Assembly (NCBI RefSeq): GCF_000764305.2
Contig: NW_025932486.1
Span: 34,185 to 98,184, forward strand
Origin: Hyalella azteca
Lineage: Eukaryota; Arthropoda; Malacostraca; Amphipoda; Hyalellidae
Direction: 5' to 3'
Length of the DNA stretch: 64,000 bases
The translations under genes and the position numbers were made by a program. Positions 49,180-63,028 of the stretch are shown here, piece after piece; positions within the stretch are counted from its first letter, which is position 1; each line of letters begins with the position of its first letter. A model generated the notes under the pieces. The model was not told the origin of the DNA. It saw only the letters and a list, made by a program, of their open reading frames with translations, and did not search any database.

Positions 49180-49365
49180 CCAGTTTGGGGGTGGTTGTTG
49201 GACTGGTCAAAATTACCAAGATTAGAGCAGCCAGTTGGGTGTTGTAAACCCGCTGCTAGTTGTGAAAATTCCTGTTGATATCAGTAAGGTGGCCGAGTGG
49301 GAATCAGAGGCAGGTCAACATGGCCTAATTAAAGTTAACGCCACCACTATATTGCCATACACATT
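49180..49365 (+). mobile_element. Diverged tRNA-derived SINE, monomeric
   Basis: Head ttggactggtcaaaattacc and aagattagagcagccagttg, then a degenerate B box. The family core follows (gaatcagaggcaggtcaaca, tggcctaatt), with the tail gccaccactatattgcc. It parallels the 15500-15690 copy. Confidence 0.7.
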
Positions 49366-52300
49366 AGAACTGGCCGAAAATCGCTTCGGGAGGCACCCGC
49401 CAATAAAACTCGGCAACAACAAATTTTATTTTATCGGTCGATCTAGACGCTTCCCACCATCCCTTATTATCGTCAAAGTTTTGAAATTTAACACAAATAA
49501 ATCAGATAAGCATTTCTTTCGCTTTTCCTGCTTTATCGGAATGATATGGATTCTTAGCAATTCCTAACTGCAGCTTGTCTGCTTTCTTTTTTGACTTTAC
49601 TTGCAGTAGTAGCATAATAATGTAGAATGTTAATGATAATTTTGTGAGATGCTCTTAACTAGCTGCATTTTGAGGAAGCATATTTAATTTTGTTCGAGTT
49701 ACAGTTTGTGTCTTTTTGTATAACAAGCAGTAACTTCTGCATATGCATTGCTTCGAAAAGATGACACTATTTCTGATTAAATTCTTCTCATAATACCGGC
49801 ATTTTATATTACGTACGCTAAACTACACTGTGATTGACTGAAGAAGGTAACCATGATGCTTCAATGATAGCAGTGCAAACTCGAATCAAGAATACAATCG
49901 AATAATTTATAATTTTAGCAATGCTTGGCAAGGTAAAGGGTCTGATGCGATTAATCGATGCGGTTGTCTAGCTAAATTGATCCTATCTTTATGCCAGAAC
50001 CAGTTCTCTTCTGACAATCTACCTCCGGGCACAGCATCGCTACCATTAGAACAAAATAAGCAGTTGGTTGAGATCTGTGAGTTTCTTCTCAAAGCCTTCG
50101 ATCTTTTTGCCCGCATTAATTATGAGAGAATCGAGACACTGAAATGAAAACAATATTAGAAAAAACGACTCTAGTTGTTGATTGTGTTCTGATTTTTAAA
50201 TGTTGAAAGTAGTGAAGTCTCTAAACCAAAGTTATTCTTTTCTTTATCTATTCACTTTTTTAATTATGCTGTCAATCATGAGACAAAAAAAATGCTCGTG
50301 CTTATTTTTTTAACGCGTGACATTGAACTCAGATTGAAGAATCCCGTGTCTAATTGAGTAAGATTTACTGTGATCGAGTAACATATACGAAGAACATAAG
50401 CAATTTTTTCCAACAATAAAAGATTCAAAGTTACTGACAGACTCAGAAGCTATCTCGAAGTGAAAGTGTTGGCACCACAATATCTTTCATTTGCGCTGAC
50501 TATATATTGAGGTTGCTCGATCAAGCCATCCTGGTCATGCGTGAGGCGCTGCATCAGCTCGCCGTAATGAATGCAGGGTTGCGGAACACGACACTTGTTG
50601 TGCTGTGCACCACTCGTGCTGTCTCATTAATGAGCAACATTAACTTCAGGGGTCTCTATGACTAAGGTAAACACATTAATCGGCATCATTGTATGCTTCT
50701 TGAAATAGAAGCTTTTGTTATTAATTAAGATTCTGGATTTAATTATTTTCGTAACGACGGGCAATCTCCCTTGAAGGCGTTCTTTGATTGTCCCGAGTAC
50801 GTCAATGCATACGTTACTCTAGCAATATGGCATGTAGGTACGTACATTGTTTAACTATCTTCTAGCAACATATTCTGTTATGGAAAGTAATAATAATTTA
50901 AGGTTCTATTCGTTTGTAAGCTTTTCTCATATGAAACCTCTAAACCCCATGTACTGAATTTTTTTCTTATTATTGAAAATCGATACAGTTAACATGAACT
51001 AGCTTGAGACGCATCGTAGTGAAATTCGATATTTCCTCTAGCGTAACCATTTCTTAGCTCAAGTCAAGGACCGTAGAAATAGTTAAAATGTTGTCGGTGG
51101 AAAGCTTATTCTGTCCGTCAATGTTTTATGACTAAATGCATTAAGCTTAACAGCTAGCTGAGAAGGGTTCCGGCTTTAACAACTGCACCATATGGTTGGC
51201 TCTGAAGCCATTGTATAGTTTTCCTACTATATTTTCCTATTTTTCATCACTACTATAGGCATGTGATGGTAAAAGTTACTACGTTTTCTAAAAGAAATAG
51301 CCTAGAAAAATACAAAGCTGTAATCAACATCATTGATTTGCGATACGTTGTTTTGAGCGATATTTATAGGTTACTCATGAATGACTGTGGTTGGGTCTTT
51401 TATATCAGTATATGAAAAAAATTGTGAAACTTGTGTAAGTGTGTTTGCTCATGCAGTTATCTATACCATTTGTCAGATTGTAAATTTTCTCCGTGTCTAA
51501 ATATTTAACATAGGTACTTTCTTTGAAGAATATTCCGCTTAACACAAATTATCCACTTTCAAATAATTACTTATGTTTACTCTGAAGTAATAAAGCTTGC
51601 TTACGAGCATCGCCAAACGTTGTTTAAGCTCACTCCGATGACTATGTATTAAATTTTGCATTTTCTATCGTCGCTACTTGAGAAAATATATGCCAAGTGG
51701 TGAATTTTGTTTATTTCCTGTCCGAACTTTTGCTCCAAGATCCTGAGCAGACCTTTGATCTGGAAGTGATGACTTCAAGTGACACGCACTCGAGCACTAC
51801 AGAAAATTGATTCCTTTTTGTCTATGCGCGTCTCGATTCTTCCTATCATCCTGGTTTGCAGAGGAGCCTTTGTATGCAAATTTCGAATTAAATTAATCTA
51901 GCTTAGTTCCAAGTTTTAATTCTCAACTTTATTTCTATTTTCAAAACTCTGGATACCAAATTTGATCAATTTTGTGTTGAATTTATAAAGGTACTGTAGA
52001 TCATAGTTATGTAACAAGTACTTATTATGTACTGTAATTCGCGTGCTGTACAGAACTTCCTGTAAGTTGAGAATTCTAAGCCAAATTTTAACATCTTGAT
52101 TGGCAAACAAAAAAATCGAGTACAATATAAATTCGAAAATATAGTTGGTTTGATTCCAAATGATGTCATTAAGTTCGACCCTAAAATGTCCTCCGTCAAG
52201 AATTTATTTGCTCGTACAAAAGTAAAGCGCAATTGTGATCGTGAACGCGTGGCAGATCACACCACTTCCAAGCTCCACCTGAACAGCAGAGAGGCTCGCA

Positions 52301-55300
52301 CTGCTCTCTTCTTCCGCACCACGTGTGAATGTTTCTCTGCTCTTCCTAATATAATAAACGTCTTACCTGCATTATTCTACATCTTAAAGATCAAATTTTC
52401 TTCATTGATTGTGTTCGTGACATAAAATATGCGTGGGTTGACGTAAAGAAAGACATTATGGTCACTTTATGGCGCCATGTGGCGAGCAAGGTTACGCTAC
52501 ACGAGGTGGGGTGGAGTGAGCGGCGGAGTGACCCGTGTGATGCTGCCATTGTCGGCGAGCAGTTTGGCTTCCGGAACTGTAACCCATGGCGCACATGCCT
52601 TTAAAAACCGTTGTGTCTTTAATATTTATACATTTTGTAGTTTATATTTCGGAGAAATTCTTTATTTATATTTATTTAAGCGTATGGGTCGAAATCAAAC
52701 AAAATCCTCTGTTAATTTTTGTACACGACTCATCCTTACACATGTGAAAAAGATGGTCGCACATCGCGGAAATTTCAAGGGATTCAGCCATAGGATATCA
52801 AGTTACTTTTCTTGTTTGTGTTGCTCGTTCAACATTTCTCTTTTTTGAGACCTTACGATGGGAGTCGAAACGCTTTTATGCATCCCATTTGCAAGTTTAA
52901 TTCTTTCACCTTTCCGGCATTACTTGCACTTTTCTAACTGATAACGGTTATGATGTTTATGGTCTGTAAATATTAATGGAATAACCAACATATCTCGGAT
53001 AAGACAAGGCCACAGTCTTGTGCATATATATTGTCTCATCATAATTCTTCATGCAAGAAACAAACAAGCCCTAGCTCGGCATATTTCAAGAATCAGTTTA
53101 TTTCATAGTGTTTTGATCTGCATAAGTCACGACACAATGTGTTTACGGATAAAGTAAAGTATATCGTCTGACGTAAAAATTTGATAAAAATGATAACTAA
53201 TTAGAAGAAAACTTAATCTGCCTACATGCTGTCTCTCATCCATGCATAGCTTAACAGTTGAGATAAAGGGTGACAACTTCAATCTACCTGTTTGTAAAAC
53301 TGTGTCGAGTATATCCCGTCAACCTTTGATAATATCTGTAAACTCGAGGTTCTATGAATTGGTGCAAGGTTTCAGGCCGAAGTTATTCGGTAACAAATTA
53401 TTTTTTTCTGTACGATGATGCATGGTTATTCAGTGCATCCCAAATGTGTTACTGTGTTTAACTGAGGCTCATTGTTACTTTATGGTGTACGATAGTTAAT
53501 CGTGCTAATTTTATACACGATATTTTTAAAATAATATTCATAAAACGCATATGTTATGTGTTGATAAATTATCGAAAAAATGAAGTGTTATGCATTCATA
53601 TATACATTGCGCTGAAAGTCATTTCTCTTCTAAAATTCTAATGTAAGTATATAATAAATTTGTAATTTCGTCAAGCTGTTCGAAGAAAAAGACTCACATG
53701 AGCACATGAGTAATGTTATTAAAACTGATCAAAGGCTCTCATTCGCAAAAGCTATCAGAGTTATTTACTGCGAATCGGACTGAGCTCAAGCAATTGCGTC
53801 GTAAAATAAACTGGCACTCTGGTCTTTACAATAATCATCAATCAACACGATACTTTTCAATATTTTCTGCGCATGTTTTATAAGCGCTCCATTCTTTTTT
53901 TTCGCAGACTTAAAGTCCGCCGTCTCGCTTTCACTTCTGTCGTGCTGATAACACTTGACTTCTGTACGGGCTCTAAGAGATAAGCGATGTCTTAAACTCT
54001 TCTGAATTCCGTCTATCACTACAACATCTTACTGCTGAAAATAATTTACCATTTATAAAAAGATTGCCTTGTATTTAAGAGGGAATAGTTGTTGTTTAGG
54101 CGATAAGGTTCTAGCTGTCGCTCAACGACTCTTGTTCTCTAGCGTCAATTGTTGAATATGCAATTATCATGCCTTATATAATTATAAATGTACGCGATCA
54201 AATATTCGAATAATCTCAGAATATGTGTTTGGTATATAAATTGTGAAATGAATTCCTGTTATACGTACGGTAAGAAAATTTAATCTTAAATTCTTTTTCT
54301 ATTTTCTGCGAGGAGAAATCGATTTACTAAGATGTCCCGACTAGCAGTGGTGTTTTTTTATATTCATATATAATAAGTATTATGATGACGTATTCCTTTC
54401 AAAGGTTTATGTTTTAGTGTTTGGTGGGTTTCTGTGCTGCAGAGCTAGGCTGCACTTGAACTTCTTTGGTTGTATTTAAAGTCCTTGGGAGTACGGCTCA
54501 GGTGTTACCGCTTCTCACGCAGCACCTCTCGATCAGCATACTCGTCTGCTGTGCTCTCACGCTCGATGCTTGCTTCAAGTTGTCGATTCATCAAGAAACT
54601 GATGCCCTAACTCAGTGCAAGGCTATAAAATGCCCTGACTCAGTAAAATAGCTAGTTGCCTGCTGAAACGTAATGAACACGTGAGTCTAACTTCATGATC
54701 AGCTCTGGAGAAAAATGTTCATTAGAATCACAGCGCGGACGGTTTTTTTTATTCTAATACATTTCGCGTTGATAGTGATCTTTTAGCGTTTCTACTATTG
54801 ATCATTTTTTTGCTCTTTTGGTGCCATTTCGTGTGAGAAAATGTCGAGTTGATTTTACAGCTTTAATTGATGTGCTGTACTGGCTTCTATTATTTACATT
54901 AGAATAGCTAGACTCGGGAATGTTCGAAGATCACGTCGTGAGCAGACGTGAGTTTATTTTTTTAGAATTGTTATCACTTTATTATTTGTAATGGTGTTTT
55001 TATGCCACCTTTCTTCATGGTTATATTCTATGGCCCCCTTTCTGTTCATTCAACGGAATGCTTCCCTCGTCCATGACTATTCATAACTGTCATGGTCGAT
55101 CAAGCTTCGAACCTGAAATATTAATAGGAAACACATGAGCACGCGCAGACGGCGATGTCTGCAGCTGCTTTTGGTGACAGAGAACGCAGAAAATCTCTCC
55201 TAAGTCCTCCTTTATTTTTGGGGATTTACGTAAAAAATACTGAAGATTTTCTCGGACTTATGACGCTTGGACATCTGACTAGAGAGAAATTCTACACGGA

Positions 55301-56394
55301 TTTTCGCGCACCGTTTTTCGCACACGGATTTTCACAATAGACCCCTGACAGTTATCTTCATGCACCGCTAGTGTGTCAAATGATGTATTCGTTCATTATT
55401 CGTTTAAATAACACTGCCTATGTTTGATAAATTTCCGTTGCTTTCTAAAATTTTGAAAAACACTAGTGTAAAAGTTTCAATTATTAATTTGAATATTTCT
55501 TCGTACAAAATTGCAACAACCAAGAAGAAGAATCTTACTTTATGAATGTAGTAAGACAATCTTTACCTTCCAGCGCCGTTTCTGTTCAAATAATCTAGTA
55601 AAACTTCCTATTCTAGTAATTTCCTACCCTTCAATACCTCGGCTTGCAGACCGGATTCTGAGCGCACCGCCGAGTTATACGAAACTTCCTTGTTGATGTA
55701 TTCTCAAGGTTTGAAGTGCTTTGCCTAAGTTTGTTTGCATTGCTTGACTCAAACATTTCGTTGGATAACTTTTCAGAGTCGAGATAGGTGAGCTTAGTTT
55801 AACAACTCTTGCTCCCTCCCCCCCTTCTTTTACAGGCATTGGTACGAATCTAGGAACAACCTAGTGATGGATTATTGAACTAAATGCGTTAAAATTTGTT
55901 TGCTTAATATTGACTCTAAACTCGCGTCAGGCATGTCACTGGCATTTGAGTACTTTGGTTCTCTATAACCAACATCTAAGCATTATGTTCAGAGTGACTT
56001 CAGACATGCCCGTGAAACCCGAGAACGGGCCATATTTCTATTAACAATATTTATGATGCATAGAAACAAAAAGGTTCAAATTCTGTTCATGCATCACGGT
56101 ATTTCAAGTATAAACCTGCTTCTGCGTTTTGCCACGAGGAAGGCGTCGTCTATGTCCTCCCAGGTCATTTGCCGGAGCCGGAGACCGGCTACAGTAATTG
56201 CATATCTCCGCTTATTAGGATGGACTCCTGTTAATGGACAGCACGAAGTGACCATTTTTGGTCCTGCAGACGCCGAAGTCTGGCTGCAAACCACCTCCAG
56301 TGACTACATTGGTTTCTCTCGAACCTACTCTTACCTAACTTACCGTTAGCATTGTTCTTCGTCCTGGTGGTAGCCGAAAAAAAGGTCTGTCTTT
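49366..56394. other. Long AT-rich stretch, likely p130Cas intron; no gene recognised
   Basis: Only short frames without recognisable motifs. ATG ACT AAG|gtaaac at 50658-50666 is another phase-0 micro-exon candidate for p130Cas, preceded by a less AT-rich patch (50520-50650), but is too short to call. Patches at 52250-52330 and 52470-52600 are less AT-rich without recognisable content. Confidence 0.3.
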
Positions 56395-56545
56395 TTAGCG
56401 CATTTTCTCATTTATGGGAAAAATGCACTATTGTAATCGCCATGTCCGTCTGTCTGTCCATCCGTCCGTGACTCCACGTTTTCGTCGACAAAAAAAAGCG
56501 CTCTCTGTCACTCACTGCGGTGAGTACTGAGTTATGTTTTTTATA
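56395..56545 (+). mobile_element. Interspersed repeat copy (gtccgtctgtc-type), plus orientation
   Basis: gcattttctcatttatggga, catgtccgtctgtctgtcca, gtgactccacgttttcgtcg and gtcactcactgcggtgagta match the minus-strand copy at 47376-47515. It lies about 870 bp before the SH3 exon. Class unknown. Confidence 0.7.
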
Positions 56546-57417
56546 TTAATTAATTGTTCGGTGGATGGTCTGGGTTTGATTTACCGTGCACGAGAAATTT
56601 TCGCAGTGGAATGCATTGATTCATTTCTCAATTTTTTTTTCTCATTATAAGTTTTGTGGGGATTGGGTAGAAGGTGTTGGTAGTACTACATTTTAATGGG
56701 AAAAGAAAATTTACAGATTTAACGACGATTTCGATGTTTCTACTGTTTAGAGCGAAATAAATGAAAAATGAGGTTGTAAGTATTTACCAATCGAGTATTA
56801 TATGATTCATCTGACACTCAAAATTTGATGAATTTTTTCTCTTCCTCTTTTGGGTGGTTAACAGTTGCGGTGACAAATAGAGTACATACAGAGTCTACCT
56901 CGTCATTTATTCTGAACCATATTGTGATCTATGCCAAACGTTTTTGACTTTTTCGCTTCGTAAATGGCCCACCATGGACCTTCGATGCGTTCGTATATCT
57001 CTCGTGGCTTTTCAATGAGTTACTCATGTTTGCGAGCATCCCGTTTTTTGCCCCCTGCTGAGCGCCCGTCATCGATCTCGCGCTGAAGCTGGATTGTTTA
57101 CATCTGGCCGCCGGTCTCAGGCGCTGCCGCGGAATTGTTTACTCGTAGCCCTGTGTGTTTACGGCGTGTACACTTCACGTCTCCGTGTGTTCCGTGCAAC
57201 ATTTTTTTTTGTTAGAAAGTCTGCTGCGATGCTCATAAACTGCTTTAGAACATCATTTTTTTAGTCACCCTAACTTATTTTTTCGACAACATACTCGTAA
57301 AATTTGTGGATCAGTATATGCACGAATATTTTCAAAACCGACTTTGTCGAGGTCATGTACATCAGACTTTTTGGCTGGACGCATTTTCCGTCTTCACACT
57401 CATTGTTTTATCTGCAG

Positions 57418-60400
57418 AACTGCGTGGCCAGAGCGCTGTACAACAACGTCGCCGAGTCCCCTGACGAGCTCGAGTTCCGAAAGGACGACCTCCTGACGGT
57501 GCTGGAGCAGAACACGGCAGGGCTTGAGGGGTGGTGGCTGTGTTCTCTCCGTGGCCGCCAGGTGAGTGACACGCCGGAAATTGTGTTGGGAAGATAAGAT
57601 AAGTCGCAGGATAAGATAAGATTCCGCTCGACTCATCAACATTGGTGATCAACCTACTATTGATCGTCCAAGTATTATTTCTCAAAATTTGGACTGCTTT
57701 GGGCGATGTTATATTTTTTACTATGAAAAGCATTAAACTATTTGCACATATGCGTGATTCCTGTCATAATAGGTGATTCTTTTTAAATTTTTAAAAGGAA
57801 TCCGGATATAGGTATTTATCTCTATATATTAACTCCTCCATAATTTAGACTGCATTAGCGTTTCAATATTTTGATACGAGTTTGGTAGAAATAATGATAG
57901 ATGTTATCATCTAACTGTAGCCTGATCTCTTGAACAATTTGACGGTTTGCAAGAAGTTCATCCCAGTGTTCAAGTATTGCATTTCAAGTAATTATTAAGA
58001 AACTGGTTCAGGTTGGTTTCAGTTAAGTTTCATTTCCAGGGCATCTGTCCGGGCAACAGGCTGCGTATCGTACCGGGATGCTATGATGTCGGTACCGGAG
58101 TGCCCACACTCACCAGACCCCATGTCGCCCCCGTGGGGCATGGCGCCGCGGCCAGTGTCGTGCGGAGCTCGGGCAACAAGGTCACCACACATGTTTGTTT
58201 TGTTGTCTAGTAACAAATTATTGCTGTCTTACAAACATTGAAATTTTAAATCAAACCACCAATATTGTAAATCAATGTATAATGTAGTTGTCTTCACGTG
58301 TTTTAATCTCCGGGTTGTTTCAAATGTTCATCTTACGGCACGAAACATCACGATTTATTTTTGTGCGAATCATTGAAAAAACTAAGAAGAAATTTTCTAC
58401 AAAACTTATTCTCTATTCCTGGATCAAACATTTCAAACAGAAATTTATTTTTGCTACACGAATTGAATTCGATTACTTTGAGGTGCATCGTTTTTACGTC
58501 AATTAACTCTAAATAACAAACTATTGCAGGTAGTTACTCCGAAGCGCATCGGTGACACCTACACATACGACACGCCTCGACGACTCTCCGGGGCCTCCCC
58601 TCTCCCTCTTCCCCTCACGCACCACCCCACCCTGGATTACGATGTGCCTCGAGGACCTCCTGCTGGGGGTGAGAATTTCATTCACATGCAATATTTACTG
58701 AAAAAAATATGCCAGACTTTCTTCGAGATAATTCACACTGGGATATTTTATATGATACATGAAAGTTAATGAATTAATGTGCATTAAAGCAATTTTTCCG
58801 TATTCGATAATCGGGAATGTGTTTCCTAGGCAACGAAGGTCCGCGCTTGTCCCGCAGCAGCAGCCTGAGATACGAGGCTCCTCGTCACTTGCCGCGAGGT
58901 TCGTATGAGCTGCACGACGTACCGCACGACCAGCACGTCACCCTTCATTACGACGTGCCTCGAGCTGCGACATCCACGCTCTACGACTCCCCTAAACCAC
59001 AGATGTCATCCGGCGTGGGGCTGGAGGCCCAGCTTGGCGCAGTTCCTACAAGGAGTCTCATTAAAGGGATCCGGGGACCGCAGCCCAACATGACATCTTC
59101 TGCAGCGCCTGTGAAATTGGCTGAAGCTGATGCCGGCCAATACGACGTGCCAAAACCCTGGTGCGCAAGTCAGAATCTGGACGTGCCAACTGCCAGCGAT
59201 CGCTCTAGCGGCGTTTCCATCATGTCTTGTGACTCGACTTCGTCATCAGCGTCTTCTGCGCCTGCCACAGAGTCGCCTTATTTGTCCTCCATCGGCGGGT
59301 CTTCCAACCGGTCGAGCCTCGATGTACAAGACGTGTACGATGTTCCTCCAGAGCCCAGGAAAGTTGGAACTGTTCTGAAGCCACGCCTGCCACCTAGGGA
59401 ATACGCAAATAGCTCCCGCGAGAACGCTCAGGTTGGCAATAACGTGGCGAGAACCGAGGGCGTTTATGATGTTCCGCCTCAAGTGAGCAGAGATGCGCGA
59501 CCGCATGACCCTGTGCAGGCAAGAGTCGCTGCCCCTGCAGAAGGGAAGTGCGATAACGCTTTTGTTGGTGCTGGTCTTCCTCTAGAGTATGATTCTGCTG
59601 TTGACATGCTAGCGAAAGTGCAGCAAGATCTTCATGCATCGCTGGAAAAGTTAACCAATTTCAATGTCGTATTAAGTCCAACGAAAAAGCTGGTGTCAGA
59701 TGATCGCTTTGCCGAATCCAAAATAATAATTGAAAGATTAAAAGACACACTTCGTGAATTTATAACATTTTCCGAGGGTTCATCTGTCAATGCTTACAAA
59801 AGTGGTGTTCATCCATTAGCCAAATCTCTTCAAGAACAAATAGAACGCTTATCGTCAACATACGACATTATAAAGAACACTTGGGATTGCGCGCAACATG
59901 ACCGGGAACAAGCCCTAGAGGTGGTACAGCAACTCACTAGCATCGCTAAGCCGTTAGCAGACGACGTGAGGCATCTAGCTCAGCTCATACACACAAACGC
60001 TCCTCAAATTTTCAAAAGAACACCTTCGGGTGAACAAGTCAAGCAGAAAAATTTCACTAAAAACTCCATGCATGAGAAACCCACTCGAGATGTGGCTGGC
60101 AATGCTCAAGATGAAAATTTATATGCCAATGAGAGCGCCATCTTAGAGGACTACGACTACGTGAAGCTGGAGTCCAGAGAAACAGCCGAGCGAGAGCACC
60201 AACATATTAAAGAATCATTGCCAGTCAATTTGAGAAAATCATACGATAATTTAGTTAAACAATCACTCTCGGTGGTTGACAATGACCATCAAAAAGCTTT
60301 GTCGGGGTCACCCTTGTCGACGGTGACCTCTCAAAATATCAATCTTAAGGCTGCCCCCGGCAAGGCTTGTAGACTGGATGCGAACGATCGTCAAGTGTTA

Positions 60401-60772
60401 TCTTTTTATAGTAATCAGGCTGAAGAACACATTCAGCACCTCAACACTGCCATTGATGCTTTCTTTCTAACAATCGAAGAAAATCAACCTCCTAAAGTGT
60501 TCATAGCTCACTCCAAGTTTGTTATTCTAAGTGCTCACAAATTGGTTTTCATTGGCGACACAGTTCACCGGAATGTCGTCAACAGCGAAGTGAGGTCGTG
60601 CGTGTTGAATTGTTCCAACGCATTATGTGATGCTATGAAGAACACTGTGGCAGCCGCGAAAACGGCAGCTATACAATTCCCTTCAGTGTCGGCGGTGCAG
60701 GCAATGGTCGACTCGTTCACGACAATATCCAACTTGGCGTGCAACCTCCGAAACGCCATATGCCGGAATTAG
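57418..60772 (+). CDS. p130CAS: p130Cas/BCAR1-family adaptor, shared exons (SH3 to C-terminus)
   Basis: Cas proteins are cytoplasmic scaffolds that link integrin, FAK and Src signalling to Crk. Exons: 57418-57561, 58040-58180, 58530-58668, 58830-60772 (789 codons with stop; phases 0,0,1 match). Order: SH3 domain (ARALYNNVAESPDEL ... WWLCSLRGRQ|GICPGNRLRIV); a substrate region with YDTP, YDVP, YEAP, YDVP, YDSP, YDVP, YDVP and YDVP over exons 3-4; a helical serine-rich-like bundle (about 59600-60020); the Src-binding EDYDYVKLE near 60150; and the FAT-like C-terminal domain (DAFFLTIEENQPPKVF, AHSKFVILSAHKLVFIGDT), very close to BCAR1. The RPLPSPP Src-SH3 ligand that precedes YDYV in BCAR1 is not seen. 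The first exon starts mid-protein, so an upstream start exon is required; candidates lie at 31907, 44914 and 45232. The last exon is unusually long and carries most of the protein. Confidence 0.95.
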
Positions 60773-62095
60773 AAGCTATGCAACTACTTCTTTAAATTTT
60801 TGTATATTGATAGCTTTATAAAGTCATTTTAGTCATGGATTTACAAACAGACTTTTTAAATAAGATTAAATATATTAATGATGTAGAAGTTTACGCAAAC
60901 CGAATTGACGTTTTTAATCTTCTTTTTCTGTTCCGGAAATGAGAGCTTACACGTGTCCTTGCACTCAGAGGAATGAGCGAGACTTAGTCCAAAAAGTGAT
61001 GCGCGTTTTGCCCTCGTATGAGTTATTCTGACTCAGTTTTTTCCGGAGGTAAGACACTATATCACTATTTTGTGCAATATGGCGAGTTTATTTTTCTGAA
61101 TGACTTGCATTTTCGTCGGACAATACGATGCATATCGATTTTGTGAGAAGTTGTCGACAAGAAAGTAAGATCTTTATAACAGAGTTAGTAACATGATGCT
61201 TTTTAGTATAAAAATATTTCCCTTGATTTTACCTTTAAAGATGCAAGACTTAATGCGAAACGTTTACAATTGTTGATTCCAATCTGGTTTTAAAGAGATG
61301 CTGAAAACTATTCATTGCAATAATTTAATTGATTAGGTTTTTGTTGACAAGGCTGCTCCTCTGTAATGCTGTGTGATTGGAAAACTTATTGTCCATTTTA
61401 TTGGTAGCATTTTCATTATATGTTATACAATATGTTATACCATTTTTTTCTCGCAACATTTTACCTACCGACACTGTCGTTTTATTATCGTGATTTGTGC
61501 ATCAATTATTGTCTAATTTTATTTCTATGGCAAATTATTGTGTTATCAGTTACAAATCCCATATTTATTGATAAATAATTCTTCCCCTATAGAAGATAGG
61601 AAGTTTCTTGGACATTTTTGTTGTAAATATTATACATGTTCGATTATGCCTTTCTTAACGTGTCTTAAAAACATAATATCCATTCATGTTCCAAATTCCT
61701 CTTTTTATACGCATTTGGTATCTAAGACATTCTTATGTCGGGAAGTTGTCTGCAACGTCACTATATTAGTTACGCGTTCAATAGATAGTGTAGCACAAAC
61801 CAGAGCTACCTCACCAGTCAATGCTAGCACACGCAATAATGTTAATCTTAAGCGTTGTAAACATCATGTTCTTTATGAAAATTGTAATGCTGTTAAAAAG
61901 CTCTACAAATTTCACTTCAATAAGTGTGAAAGTTTTAATGTGTGGAAATTGTTCAGGGGTTAAATTTTGTAACTTTAAAAATATTTGGGAACGTGTTAAT
62001 CAAGGTGTTTATATGTATGAATGGCTTGAATATACTATTCCTTACTCGGGTCACGGTTTTATTATCTGCTAAAGTAAATCAAAATGACGAAAACA
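60773..62095. other. 3' flank of p130Cas; nothing else recognised
   Basis: AT-rich. It should contain the p130Cas 3'UTR and end; no single clear AATAAA stands out close to the stop. Frames in 61538-62072 lack recognisable motifs. Confidence 0.4.
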
Positions 62096-62480
62096 GAACA
62101 TAACATAACATAGTGATGTCGGCGCTGAAGTGTAGGCCTGATGTGGCCTGTCGCCGATTCTTTTCCTTTTCGTGCCTTGTTCATAGATCTAAACTCGTGT
62201 CATTTGACCGGATCTTTTCATGACTGACGATAGTTTGAAGTAGCTACAACATAACCGTGTCTTTGAGAAACGACCATGAATCAGCCACATTCATGTCCTT
62301 AATACAGTCCGAAATATTCGCCGCATTAACCGCTTCACGGAGTTTATCATAGTCGCCTTTCGCAAAGTTCAAACGTTCACGCTTCCGAAGCGTTTTTTCT
62401 GCACAACACTTGATACTGAAAAACAATGATTGGTGGTGGCTTTTGCCCAACGGGGCCTCGTGGCGAAGCACATTTATCAT
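62096..62480 (-). mobile_element. LINE ORF2 fragment with the shared (atgtt)n tail
   Basis: The minus strand 62480-62247 encodes a piece (SIKCCAEKTLRKRERLNFAK, DYDKLREAVNAANISDCIKD) of the type found between the endonuclease and reverse transcriptase of CR1/Jockey-like LINEs, as I recall. It is followed at 62190-62096 by gaatcggcgacaggccacat, acttcagcgccgacatcact and (atgtt)n. That tail is nearly identical to the one at 36442-36535. Confidence 0.6.
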
Positions 62481-63028
62481 TGATTCTATTGGCTATTTTT
62501 CATTGGCTATTCCCTCAATTAACATGAATAAGCTATTGCAACTATATTCCTACTCTGATGTATAATTGTTTCACAAATAATATGAATAGGCTTTTAAACA
62601 TATATAAATAATGGTATTTTAAAAAGAGTTATAGAACGTCTAAAAAGTAGCTCCTTTAATAAGAACTTGCGTATGAACTTTATTTCTGGAATTATTTTTA
62701 GTATTCACATCGAAAGAAATTGATAATCCTGCCTATTTAGTAGTTAAGTTAAAAGAAATTAAAAGGAATTTGATCACACAACACTTTAAAAACTAATATA
62801 TTGCTCTCGAGAGTCGAGTCATGACATGGTAACTCACTTTGCTCATCTCACTCTCGAGCCATGCAATCCGTAAACATAATGTTGTATGTCATTGCCAACT
62901 GACATCAACTGAGCAGCTGTCGTGTTGCGGTGTTCATTCTAAATTCGCGCATTGCTGGGTGCCAAGCTCTTTTTAGTACCGGGTGATATAAAGAATATTT
63001 GTTGCGATAGTAAAAGAGAAATCTAAAA

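Noticed and set aside
50658..50666. Three-codon exon MTK|gtaaac as another p130Cas start.
   Set aside because: Phase and donor fit, but nine bases are too little evidence in AT-rich DNA; only mentioned as a possibility.
56053..56349. Open frames on both strands in a less AT-rich patch before the SH3 exon.
   Set aside because: No domain or splice signals in a useful phase; may be an unrecognised repeat.
58019..59639. Open minus frames opposite the p130Cas exons.
   Set aside because: Antisense to well-supported coding exons and without recognisable domains.
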